This document shows, piece by piece, positions 1 through 6,766 of a stretch of 8,256 nucleotides of DNA. This stretch comes from JBHIBD01 sp046758865 (lineage in GTDB: Bacteria; Planctomycetota; Brocadiia; Brocadiales; Bathyanammoxibiaceae). The position numbers and the translations under genes were made by a program. The stretch's first letter is position 1, and each line of letters begins with the position of its first letter. The stretch spans positions 1 through 8,256 of the forward strand of contig JBHIBD010000082.1 in assembly GCA_046758865.1 (NCBI GenBank), given 5' to 3'. The notes beneath the pieces were generated by a model. It had not been told where the DNA came from. It did no database searches and worked only from the letters and a program-made list of their open reading frames with translations.

Positions 1-26
1 GGATTTACGTAAGTCCTTGGAAGATA

Positions 27-102
<76 letters not shown>

Positions 103-179
103 ACCTTAGAGGATTCGGGTCAAAGATGTAAGATACAGACTAGGTCTAATCTATGAAACCTCTGAAAATGTCTAAAATG

Positions 180-320
180 TCATTCTTCGCCTGAAGTGGT
201 CATTGCGAGTCGAAGGCGAAGCAATCTCCTATTTCCGACCCTGACGCAAAATTGCCCTATTGAGTATGAGATTGCTTCGGGGCTGACGCCCCTCGCAATG
301 ACGTGCTTCGCTCAGAATGA
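180..320. repeat. Imperfect inverted repeat, MITE/REP-like intergenic element
   Basis: Two nested pairs of inverted arms occupy the gap between the tRNA and leuS. The inner arms are at 200-228 (TCATTGCGAG then GAAGCAATCTC) and 268-301 (GAGATTGCTTC then CTCGCAATGA), separated by about 39 bases. The outer arms are TCATTCT at 180-186 and AGAATGA at 314-320. The right inner arm also contains a small hairpin, GGGGC-tgac-GCCCC-like, around 279-292. No open reading frame of note lies inside. Such short palindromic, non-coding elements usually occur in many copies per genome and move only with help from a transposase encoded elsewhere. Copy number cannot be judged from one window. Confidence 0.7.
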
Positions 321-362
321 GACCAACTAGTGTAGCAACTTTTTCAAGAGGTCTCTCTGTTG

Positions 363-447
363 CCTCCAAACTTAACTTATAATCCATCTTTTGGAGGTGT
401 CAAGTTTTTTTCTTTAAAGTGCAAGTACATTATGATATTATAAGTTA
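363..447 (+). promoter_or_regulatory. Probable leuS promoter with two overlapping dyads
   Basis: A sigma70-like promoter fits as TTTAAA (413-418), a 17-base spacer and TATTAT (436-441), matching consensus at 4 of 6 and 5 of 6 positions; transcription would begin near 448, about 27 bases before leuS. A perfect 11-bp inverted repeat, TAACTTATAAT (373-383) and ATTATAAGTTA (437-447), has its right arm on the -10 region. A second dyad, CCTCCAAA (363-370) and TTTGGAGG (390-397), is followed after 7 bases by a run of seven T (405-411). The dyads could be operator sites or, if transcription starts further upstream, alternative RNA hairpins. No T-box signature is visible. Promoter assignment is from consensus only. 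Confidence 0.4.
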
Positions 448-474
448 CGACAAATTTCAGCCCACCGGTTAATC

Positions 475-2958
475 ATGCGAAAGAAGGCATATAACTTTTC
501 TGCACTAGAGCCCAAATGGCGTGAATATTGGGAGAAGTGCGGGCTCTTTCGCATGCAGACGGATTCTACCAAGGAAAAATTCTACTCCCTGGTGATGTTT
601 CCTTATCCCTCAGGCACACTACACGTGGGTCACGCCAGGAACTATGTCCTCGGGGATGTGGTGGTGCGTTATAAGCTGATGAGGGGCTTTAATGTCCTTT
701 CGCCAATGGGCTGGGATGCCTTTGGTCTGCCTGCAGAAAATGCAGCGATAGAGGAGAAGATACATCCCGCTATATTTACATCGAATAATATTGCCGCCAT
801 GAAGGGTCAGCTCTTTAGTTGGGGCACGGGTTACGATTGGACCCGAGAGATAACGGCCTGCGAGCCGGATTATTACAAATGGACTCAGTGGGTATTCCTG
901 AAGCTGTACGAGAAGGGATTGGCATATAAGAAAAAGGCGGCGGTGAATTGGTGCCCTTCTTGCTCTACAGTGCTGGCCAATGAGCAGGTGCTGGAAGGCC
1001 GCTGCGAGCGTTGTGACAACGCTGTTGTATTAAAAGATTTGGAGCAGTGGTTCTTCAAGATAACCCAGTATGCGCAGAGGCTTCTCGATGACATGAAACA
1101 CCTCGAGCACTGGCCCGAGAAGGTCAAGCTCATGCAGAGGAACTGGATTGGGAGGAGTGAGGGGGCCAGGGTTGATTTCAGGATAGAGGCCAGCGGTGAG
1201 TTGCTCCCTTGTTTCACCACCCGCCCCGACACCCTATACGGGGCAACCATCATGATTCTTGCCCCTGAGCACCCTGTTATTATGTCATTGGTGGAGGGGA
1301 ATCCTCGGCGGGAGGAAATCCTCAGCTTTGTCGAGAAGGCGAGGAAGGAGAGTCTTATCGAGCGTTCTGCTGCGGATGCACCCAAGGAGGGTGTATTTAC
1401 CGGTCATTACGTGATAAACCCCGTCAATAATGAGAGGGTGCCTCTCTGGGTGGCCAACTACGTGCTTATGGAGTACGGCACCGGGGCGATTATGGCAGTG
1501 CCTGCCCACGACCAGAGGGATTTTGGGTTTGCACGAGCGTACAACCTGCCCATAAAGGTGGTTATACAGCCTGAGGGAAAACGTCTTGACCCCGATACCA
1601 TGGAAGAGGCCTTTGTAGATGATGGGGTGCAGGTAAATTCCGGCCCGTTTGATGGACTTCCCAATAGGGTGGCGATGGGGAAGATAACGGAATATCTGGA
1701 AAAAAATAATGTCGGTGTCCGCTCGGTAAGCTACAAGCTCAGGGATTGGCTCATCTCACGCCAGAGGTACTGGGGTGCGCCTATCCCAATAATCTATTGT
1801 GAAAAGTGTGGTACTGTGCCCGTTCCGGAAGAGGAGTTGCCAGTGGTGTTGCCTGATGTTAAGGATTTTGGCTCGGCGAAAGGGAGTCCGCTGGCGATGG
1901 TGGAGGACTTTGTCAACGCAAAGTGCCCCAAGTGTGGTGGAAGGGCTCGGAGGGAGACAGATACCATGGACACATTTGTGGACTCCTCCTGGTACTATCT
2001 CCGATACCTTTCTCCGAGGGATGATAAGAAGGCCTTTGACTCTGACGTGGTGAACCGGTGGCTGCCAGTAGACCAGTACATAGGTGGGGTGGAACACGCC
2101 ATATTGCATCTCCTCTACTCAAGGTTCATTACAAAGGTGCTGTACGACCTTGGCCTTGTAAGCTTTCAGGAACCCTTCCAGAACCTTTTCACGCAGGGCA
2201 TGATAATTAAGGGTGGTGCAAAGATGTCCAAGTCAAAGGGCAATGTGGTTAGCCCGGAGGCAATTATAGAGAGATACGGCGCAGACACCCTGAGGCTTTA
2301 TCTGCTCTTTATCGGGCCGCCGGAGAAAGACGCCGAGTGGACCGACAGGGCTGTGGTGGGGGGGATTCGCTTCCTAACGCGGCTGTGGCAGAAGGTTATG
2401 AAGCACGCAGATGAGTTGAGGTCTGTAAAGAAATGGGAGGGAGACGTCGCCTCTCTTCCTGATGATTCCAGGCGCATTTACAGGGCTACTAACAGGGTTA
2501 TAAAAGAGGTGACCGAGGATATCGAGAGTTCGTGGCACTTTAATACAGCCATTGCGGCCATTATGGCATTGTTTAATCAAGTGGAGAAATTTGACGCCAG
2601 CGACCCTGTCTCCAGGCAGGTTCTTCGCCACTCCCTGGAGAGCATCACACTACTGCTTGCCCCATTTGTACCGCACATATGTGAGGAGATGTGGGAGATA
2701 CTTGGCAATGACCCCAGTATCTTTGAGCAGGGATGGCCCTCTTACGACGAGGGAACTATACAGGAGGAACAATTAGAGATAGTAGTACAGGTGAACGGTA
2801 AGGTCCGCAGCCGGCTTATCGTGTCTCCCGATACCAAGGAGGATGAAATAAAGGCAAGGGCCTTAGACGATGAGAGGGTAAGGAGGTTTCTTGACGGAAA
2901 GAAGGTTGTAAATATCATTTCAGTCCCACAAAAGCTGGTCAACATAGTGGTTAAGTAA
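475..2958 (+). CDS. leuS: Leucyl-tRNA synthetase (LeuRS)
   Basis: Cytoplasmic class I enzyme that attaches leucine to tRNA-Leu using ATP. All family landmarks are visible in the 827 residues: the HIGH-type motif HVGH (50-53) after PYPSGTL, and KMSKS (583-587). The CP1 editing domain has its threonine-rich stretch TTRPDTLYG (248-256) and GTGAIMAVPAHDQRD (335-349), whose aspartate guides hydrolysis of mischarged tRNA. The anticodon-binding and C-terminal domains end in VQVNGKVR and a typical tail. Two CxxC pairs (160-163 with 177-180, and 442-445 with 484-487) look like zinc sites. Only a few residues separate TQGM from KMSKS, so the leucine-specific insertion of the E. coli enzyme appears absent, in line with a length shorter than E. 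coli's 860. The ATG at 475 is the only sensible start, since an in-frame stop lies at 433-435 with no start codon between. No clear Shine-Dalgarno precedes it. Confidence 0.98.
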   Translation: MRKKAYNFSALEPKWREYWEKCGLFRMQTDSTKEKFYSLVMFPYPSGTLHVGHARNYVLGDVVVRYKLMRGFNVLSPMGWDAFGLPAENAAIEEKIHPAIFTSNNIAAMKGQLFSWGTGYDWTREITACEPDYYKWTQWVFLKLYEKGLAYKKKAAVNWCPSCSTVLANEQVLEGRCERCDNAVVLKDLEQWFFKITQYAQRLLDDMKHLEHWPEKVKLMQRNWIGRSEGARVDFRIEASGELLPCFTTRPDTLYGATIMILAPEHPVIMSLVEGNPRREEILSFVEKARKESLIERSAADAPKEGVFTGHYVINPVNNERVPLWVANYVLMEYGTGAIMAVPAHDQRDFGFARAYNLPIKVVIQPEGKRLDPDTMEEAFVDDGVQVNSGPFDGLPNRVAMGKITEYLEKNNVGVRSVSYKLRDWLISRQRYWGAPIPIIYCEKCGTVPVPEEELPVVLPDVKDFGSAKGSPLAMVEDFVNAKCPKCGGRARRETDTMDTFVDSSWYYLRYLSPRDDKKAFDSDVVNRWLPVDQYIGGVEHAILHLLYSRFITKVLYDLGLVSFQEPFQNLFTQGMIIKGGAKMSKSKGNVVSPEAIIERYGADTLRLYLLFIGPPEKDAEWTDRAVVGGIRFLTRLWQKVMKHADELRSVKKWEGDVASLPDDSRRIYRATNRVIKEVTEDIESSWHFNTAIAAIMALFNQVEKFDASDPVSRQVLRHSLESITLLLAPFVPHICEEMWEILGNDPSIFEQGWPSYDEGTIQEEQLEIVVQVNGKVRSRLIVSPDTKEDEIKARALDDERVRRFLDGKKVVNIISVPQKLVNIVVK

Positions 2959-2976
2959 ACCGTTATAATAAAAACC

Positions 2977-3004
2977 TTGACACGTGTCCCAAAGGGGATA
3001 GAAT
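2977..3004 (+). promoter_or_regulatory. Sigma70-type promoter with palindrome over the -35 box
   Basis: A perfect -35 hexamer TTGACA (2977-2982) is followed by 16 bases and TAGAAT (2999-3004, 5 of 6 to consensus). Transcription would start near 3011, leaving an untranslated leader of nearly 200 bases before the gene at 3205. The 10-base perfect palindrome GACACGTGTC (2979-2988) lies on the -35 box and could be a repressor site. It is close behind the leuS stop (2958), suggesting that the downstream lipoprotein-holA-talC group is transcribed independently of leuS at least in part. The call rests on consensus match alone. Confidence 0.5.
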
Positions 3005-3070
3005 TTTCCACGATAGGCCTAAACGGCACAAGATCGGGGACATAATCTAATAAAGCTGTATATTAAATGC

Positions 3071-3174
3071 TGTCCTTGGACACCTTAAGTTCTCAATAAA
3101 AATTTCCTAAAAGGCCTGCGAGAATTATAATTATAATCCAAGAAAGCCTGGTCAACAGGCAATAGGTTCCTATT
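3071..3174 (+). promoter_or_regulatory. Dyad-rich leader with second candidate promoter
   Basis: The leader before the lipoprotein gene holds several compact dyads: TGTCC-tt-GGACA (3071-3082), GCCTG-gtcaa-CAGGC (3146-3160) and AATAGG-tt-CCTATT (3161-3174). Only the GCCTG/CAGGC pair has a loop large enough for a normal RNA hairpin; the other two are better read as DNA dyads. Two back-to-back perfect -10 hexamers TATAAT (3126-3131 and 3132-3137) occur, with only a weak -35 (TTTCCT, 3103-3108, 17 bases upstream of the first). I recognise no known riboswitch and see no intrinsic terminator for leuS in this gap. Confidence 0.3.
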
Positions 3175-3204
3175 CCAGTAAGCTTCCCGTCTAGAGGCAG
3201 TGAA

Positions 3205-3903
3205 ATGAGACTGATATTTATGTTCCTCATCGGCTTTTTGACCATCTTCCCCCTAGGGTGTACATTTTCACCGAACCCAGTAAACTGGTTTAAATCCGTA
3301 CCTGAAGAAGAACGCTTTACACGTCACCCATCAGAAACACCTGCTGAGGAGACCCAGCAGGAGACTGTCTCTGGCCTGGAGACCGTTGAAGAGGCACTGG
3401 TGGGCCCGGAGACCCCCGAAGAAGCATTGGTGCACGAGCCGATGGAAGGTGCCGTCGTTGCAGAAGAGGCCCCTCGTTTTATTATTGTATATTACGCAGG
3501 GGGTCCAGCGGGCCGGGCCAGGGCGTCTGCCGCAGATAAGCCTGAACCTAGTGCAGTATACGAAAGGGCGAAGAAGGCCCACATGGCCCATAATCTGGAG
3601 GAGGGTGTATATGCACCCTATTACCAGCACATCCGTAACAGGATAAAATCGCACTGGAATTTTTTGTATGGTAATATAGACGGGATAAGCTATACAACCC
3701 GCAACAGTCTTCCAATCATAGTTGACGCCAAGGTTTATAACACCGGGCTTATAAGTGATCTAAGTATCGTTGACACCGCAGGGAATCCGGTGTTGGCCGC
3801 TATTGTTAAGGGGGCCATTGAGACAGCTCTCCTTGATAGATTTTTCCCTGAAATAAAAGACGAGTTTCTTCGTCTAAGGTTTCAATTTTATTTTGGAGAG
3901 TAG
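3205..3903 (+). CDS. Putative lipoprotein with TonB/TolA-like C-terminal domain
   Basis: Product of 232 residues, not a family I can name with certainty. Residues 1-19 form a short hydrophobic leader with basic Arg2, ending in PLGC, which resembles a lipobox with Cys19 as the lipidated residue, although Pro at -3 is atypical. The leader could instead be an uncleaved membrane anchor. Residues 31-90 are Glu/Pro-rich and low in complexity, with a 10-residue tandem repeat (ETVEEALVGP, ETPEEALVHE), like an extended periplasmic linker. Residues 136-230 look like a TonB/TolA C-terminal domain: Y..HIRNRIKSHW, then a beta stretch VDAKVYNTGLISDLSIVDTAGNP, a helix with AIVKGAIETA, and FPEI followed by LRLRFQFYF. 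An AGAGG ribosome site (3193-3197) lies 7 bases before ATG. It occupies the place that lptE holds between leuS and holA in many Gram-negatives, but I see no LptE resemblance beyond a lipoprotein-like start. No ExbB/ExbD or TolQ/R partners are nearby. Confidence 0.75.
   Translation: MRLIFMFLIGFLTIFPLGCTFSPNPVNWFKSVPEEERFTRHPSETPAEETQQETVSGLETVEEALVGPETPEEALVHEPMEGAVVAEEAPRFIIVYYAGGPAGRARASAADKPEPSAVYERAKKAHMAHNLEEGVYAPYYQHIRNRIKSHWNFLYGNIDGISYTTRNSLPIIVDAKVYNTGLISDLSIVDTAGNPVLAAIVKGAIETALLDRFFPEIKDEFLRLRFQFYFGE
3379..3438 (+). repeat. Two 30-base in-frame tandem repeats inside the lipoprotein gene
   Basis: Units 3379-3408 and 3409-3438 begin GAGACC and share GAAGA(G/A)GCA(C/T)TGGTG, encoding ETVEEALVGP and ETPEEALVHE. 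The 30 bases just before (3349-3378) encode ETQQETVSGL and start with the same GAGACC, so they may be a decayed third unit. Unit length is a multiple of three, so gain or loss would lengthen or shorten the acidic linker without breaking the frame. Confidence 0.7.
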
Positions 3904-3948
3904 ATGTAGTTTTAAGAAGGAAATGTTTTGCTGGTTTAAGGTGGTGTA

Positions 3949-4953
3949 ATGGACTTTCTGCATTTTAAGCAATCGTTCGAAAAGGCCAAAGTCCTGCCAG
4001 TGTATGTGGTTTATGGGGAGGAGGAGTTTTTTATACATGAGGCGGTCTCGCTAATAAGGTCTCGTGTCTTGGGGAAAGAGGAGAGCGGCGTCTCCCTTAT
4101 AGAGATGGAGGGAGCAGAGACCCCCTTTCCTGTAGTTGTAGAAGAGCTGGAGACAGTACCGTTTTTTGGTTCAGAGGGGAAGAGGTTGGCAGTGGTTTAC
4201 GGGGCGGATAAATTGATGACTCGCAGCCGTGAGCAACTAAAGGAGTATTTAGAGTCACCCTCCCCCTTTGGTTATCTGGTGCTCGTTTGTAGTGACCTGG
4301 ATAGACGCACGTCTCTCTTTAACAAACTGAATAGGATGGGGGGCACGATTGCGTGCAAAAGGGTTCAGGACGAGCAACTTCCAGCCTGGATGATGGGCAG
4401 GGCAAAGTCGTATGGGAAGCAAATAGCCCTTGACGCCTGCAATATTTTGACGGAAAATGTGGGTAACAACCTGTCTCTACTGGCAGGACATATAGAGAAG
4501 CTTGCTATATCGGTGGGTAGGCGGCAGGAGATAAAGCCTGAGGATGTAGAGGGGTTAGTAGGCACAGACCGCCTTCGTGATGTCTTTGAGCTAACGGGTG
4601 CTGTAGCCAGAAAAGATTTCCCGAAGGCCCTAAAAATTCTCGGTCAGTTGTTGAAATTAATAAGGTCTGGCGAGGAGATAGTGAAGATAATCCCACCGCT
4701 CGCGTGGCAAATCAAGAGGCTCTGGCGCGCAAGGCGCATCCTGGATGGCGGTGGGGATAGAGAGGCGCTTACGTACGGCCTCCGTGTGCCCAGACGATAT
4801 GTGGATGACCTCGTGGAGCAAACTAAACTGTTCTCCGAGGAAGACCTCGAGAGGGACTACCGATTTTTACTGGAGGCCGACATGGAGGGAAAGGTCAGTG
4901 CCGGGAATAACAAGATTATTCTTGAAAAGCTGATATTCAAACTGTGCGGATAG
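3949..4953 (+). CDS. holA: DNA polymerase III, delta subunit
   Basis: The 334-residue product is the clamp-loader subunit that opens the beta sliding clamp so that it can be placed on primed DNA. The family start is clear: LPVYVVYGEEEFFIHEAV (16-33), the degenerate AAA+ nucleotide-fold opening without a true Walker A. It is followed by FFGSEGKRLAVVY (72-84) and YLVLVCSDLDRR (109-120), equivalent to later strands of the AAA+ core. Next come the helical lid region VGNNLSLLAGHIEKLAI (171-187) and the C-terminal collar domain from about 208 to the end, with DVFELTGAV and the IIPPLAWQIKRLWRARR helix. The length is usual for the family. AAGG (3938-3941) lies 7 bases before ATG. It starts 45 bases after the lipoprotein gene and ends 22 bases before the next coding region, so co-transcription is likely. 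Confidence 0.95.
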   Translation: MDFLHFKQSFEKAKVLPVYVVYGEEEFFIHEAVSLIRSRVLGKEESGVSLIEMEGAETPFPVVVEELETVPFFGSEGKRLAVVYGADKLMTRSREQLKEYLESPSPFGYLVLVCSDLDRRTSLFNKLNRMGGTIACKRVQDEQLPAWMMGRAKSYGKQIALDACNILTENVGNNLSLLAGHIEKLAISVGRRQEIKPEDVEGLVGTDRLRDVFELTGAVARKDFPKALKILGQLLKLIRSGEEIVKIIPPLAWQIKRLWRARRILDGGGDREALTYGLRVPRRYVDDLVEQTKLFSEEDLERDYRFLLEADMEGKVSAGNNKIILEKLIFKLCG

Positions 4954-4976
4954 ATGTTATATAGGAGAGGCAAGAG

Positions 4977-5654
4977 ATGAAGTTTTTCATCGACACGGCG
5001 GATGTGAAAGAGATAAGAGAGGCGCACAGCCTCGGCATCCTGGACGGTGTAACTACCAATCCTACGCTTGTTTCGAAGACCGGCAGGCCATTCATGGACG
5101 TGGTTGAGGAGATATGTTCCATTGTTGACGGCCCGGTAAGCCTTGAGGCGGTCAGCCTTAAGGTAGATGACATGATTGAGGAGGCAAGGGGGCTTGCCAG
5201 GCTGGCAGACAATGCGGTAGTAAAACTGCCCTGTACCAAAGATGGTCTAAAGGCCACAAAGCGGCTGACAGAGGAGGGGATAAAGGTCAATATGACCCTG
5301 TGCTTTTCACCAAACCAGGCCCTTCTTGCGGCAAAGGCGGGGGCAACCTATGTGAGCCCATTTGTGGGACGGCTAGACGACAGGGGGCAAAGCGGGATGG
5401 CCCTGGTAGAGGAGATACGCACTATTTATGATAATTACGGGTACAAGACCCAGATTATTGTAGCCAGCATACGCCACCCCATGCACGTGCGTGATGCTGC
5501 GCTTATGGGTGCCGATGTAGCCACTATACCGTTTGAGGTCTTCGATAAGCTGGTGCAGCACCCGCTTACCGACGAGGGCGTAAAGAAATTTCTAGCAGAC
5601 TGGGAGAAGGTGCCAAAGAAAGAAATGGCCTTCGTCAGCACCCCTGGGAGGTAA
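4977..5654 (+). CDS. talC: Transaldolase, short TalC/FSA type
   Basis: Cytoplasmic class I aldolase-fold enzyme of the small (about 220-residue) transaldolase group, which moves a dihydroxyacetone unit between sugar phosphates in the non-oxidative pentose phosphate pathway. The near relatives include fructose-6-phosphate aldolase, so the exact reaction could differ. Visible signatures are MKFFIDTADVKEI at the start with Asp6, GVTTNPTLVSK (24-34) with Asn28, and VVKLPCT (81-87) in which Lys83 is the expected Schiff-base lysine. NMTLCFSPNQALLAAKAGA and YVSPFVGRLDD then lead to the phosphate-binding region, and IIVASIRHP and GADVATIPFEV follow near the C-terminus. A strong ribosome site AGGAGAGG (4963-4970) lies 6 bases before ATG. 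The last 20 bases overlap the end of the convergent minus-strand gene. I see no intrinsic terminator at this junction. Confidence 0.96.
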   Translation: MKFFIDTADVKEIREAHSLGILDGVTTNPTLVSKTGRPFMDVVEEICSIVDGPVSLEAVSLKVDDMIEEARGLARLADNAVVKLPCTKDGLKATKRLTEEGIKVNMTLCFSPNQALLAAKAGATYVSPFVGRLDDRGQSGMALVEEIRTIYDNYGYKTQIIVASIRHPMHVRDAALMGADVATIPFEVFDKLVQHPLTDEGVKKFLADWEKVPKKEMAFVSTPGR

Positions 5655-6666
5655 TCCTGTCCAGGTAATGCAGGAACCTGTCTATCTCATCGTTTTTCTT
5701 AGAAAAGACCTCGACGCCGCACTTTTTGTCCAACCCCAGACGGGTCACAAGCAGTGATTTCATGAAGTTGTCGGTGGCCAGGGCGTCGCAGTAGGGTAGA
5801 ACTGTTCCTACTATCAATACGTCGTAGAAATCTCCCATCCGTGGGCTTCTGGCCCGTTCGTAGGCAAAGATGGCTGCAATAAGGGAAGAGATAATATCTA
5901 TAAAGGGCGCACCCTTCAGTTCGTTAGAATCAGTAAACTCCTTAAAACGCCTGAAGCCAGGGTCGAATTCCCTGTATCTAGCCATAACAATTTTGGAAGA
6001 GTCTCTGTTTATACGATAGGCATTCACTATGCAGTTTGAGAAGTGTCCCCGGCGGCAGGGTTGCTTAAAATAGTCACAAACTAGCACACGTCTTTCGCCT
6101 TCTCTTCCAGTCTTGAAAAACTTTAGGGTCTCTTGTGGGAGAAGTTTCCACGATTTACCGAGAAATTTTTCAAAGAGTGCCTTCTGCCTCTTTCCATATA
6201 ACATAAATAATTCCTTTTCCCGTGACGTTTCTGAGAGATCAAAAAATATATCCGTTGATAATCTCTTTGGTGTCTTGCAAAGGGCCTCTTGCCTGGAAGG
6301 TGGGACGGAGGCCCCGCCGAAGAAGCCTTCCACGGCCCTACCCATTTGCAAATCTAAGATGTCTCGCCAGTCCTTAACGCCCACCTCCATGGACAGGCTT
6401 TTTAATACCTCCAACGCCTTTGTTTTGATAATCTCGCTTGCACCGGCCAACTCAATATGGTGGAAGTTGGATTCGGGAACAACTATCCTGCCTTCCTCTG
6501 ACAAGGCAGTTAGTGTCTCATAAATGGCAGAAAACCTTTCGTCCTTTATTTGTCCCAGGTGGACCTTGGCTATGGCGCTTATGAAGTTTGTGTCCAGGTA
6601 GATGACCTTCTTGCCGTTGTCTTTTTTGTATCCGGTATCAGCAGTAGGATCATTGGTGGGAGTCAT
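5635..6666 (-). CDS. Unrecognised protein with PIN-nuclease-like signatures
   Basis: A 343-residue protein I cannot assign to a named family. The beginning, KKVIYLDTNFISAI (19-32), matches the first strand of PIN-domain nucleases, with Asp25 and Asn27. Candidate middle acids are Glu65 or Glu72 (VVPESNFHHIELA). The late segment GDFYDVLIVGTVLPYCDALATDNF (278-301) resembles the PIN C-terminal pattern of spaced aspartates, here Asp279/282, 294 and 299. If real, the fold is a metal-dependent ribonuclease with a large helical insertion (about 80-270), far longer than a typical VapC toxin of about 130 residues. A C-x6-C-x3-H-x3-C cluster (Cys197, Cys204, His208, Cys212) in the insertion could bind metal. 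No signal peptide or membrane segment is seen. The ATG at 6666 has a poor ribosome site. No antitoxin-like small gene adjoins it. The 3' end overlaps talC tail to tail by 20 bases. Confidence 0.75.
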   Translation of the reverse strand: MTPTNDPTADTGYKKDNGKKVIYLDTNFISAIAKVHLGQIKDERFSAIYETLTALSEEGRIVVPESNFHHIELAGASEIIKTKALEVLKSLSMEVGVKDWRDILDLQMGRAVEGFFGGASVPPSRQEALCKTPKRLSTDIFFDLSETSREKELFMLYGKRQKALFEKFLGKSWKLLPQETLKFFKTGREGERRVLVCDYFKQPCRRGHFSNCIVNAYRINRDSSKIVMARYREFDPGFRRFKEFTDSNELKGAPFIDIISSLIAAIFAYERARSPRMGDFYDVLIVGTVLPYCDALATDNFMKSLLVTRLGLDKKCGVEVFSKKNDEIDRFLHYLDRITSQGC

Positions 6667-6702
6667 AAAGTCTCTGCAGAATACTTAAATGTCATCCTGG
6701 GC

Positions 6703-6766
6703 AATGTACGTCGGAGCTTGCTCCGACGTGTTAAGCGAACGTGCGAGCAAGCTCGCACGCTACATT
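6703..6766. repeat. Inverted pair of REP-like hairpins
   Basis: Two palindromes sit 10 bases apart in the gap between cysS and the PIN-like gene. The first is ACGTCGGAGC-tt-GCTCCGACGT (arms 6708-6717 and 6720-6729). The second is CGTGCGAGC-aa-GCTCGCACG (arms 6740-6748 and 6751-6759). They are flanked by AATGTA (6703-6708) and TACATT (6761-6766). Read toward each other, the two units are versions of one sequence, AATGTA(G)CGT..GAGCTTGCTC..ACG, in opposite orientation. This is the layout of a REP doublet (BIME). The hairpins could protect mRNA 3' ends or help end cysS transcription, though there is no T-run for a classic terminator. The remaining gap, 6767-6848, shows nothing I can identify beyond a small GGTTA-a-TAACC dyad at 6833-6843. 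Confidence 0.8.

Noticed and set aside
130..158. Promoter for the tRNA-Ala gene on the minus strand
   Set aside because: A TATCTT-like -10 exists, but the matching -35 position (TTTCAT) agrees with consensus at only two bases.
103..474. T-box leader for leuS
   Set aside because: No T-box consensus sequence or specifier-loop architecture is visible, and the candidate promoter lies only about 30 bases before the gene.
885..1385. Minus-strand open frame of 166 codons
   Set aside because: Antisense to the editing domain of leuS; low-complexity Ser/Arg-rich translation without family features.
5655..5690. Bidirectional terminator between talC and the PIN-like gene
   Set aside because: Only very short dyads such as CAGG-aa-CCTG are present, with no adequate stem or T-run.
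6113..6523. Plus-strand open frame of 136 codons opposite the PIN-like gene
   Set aside because: The minus-strand frame is longer and has coherent PIN-like motifs and hydrophobic pattern; the plus frame shows neither.
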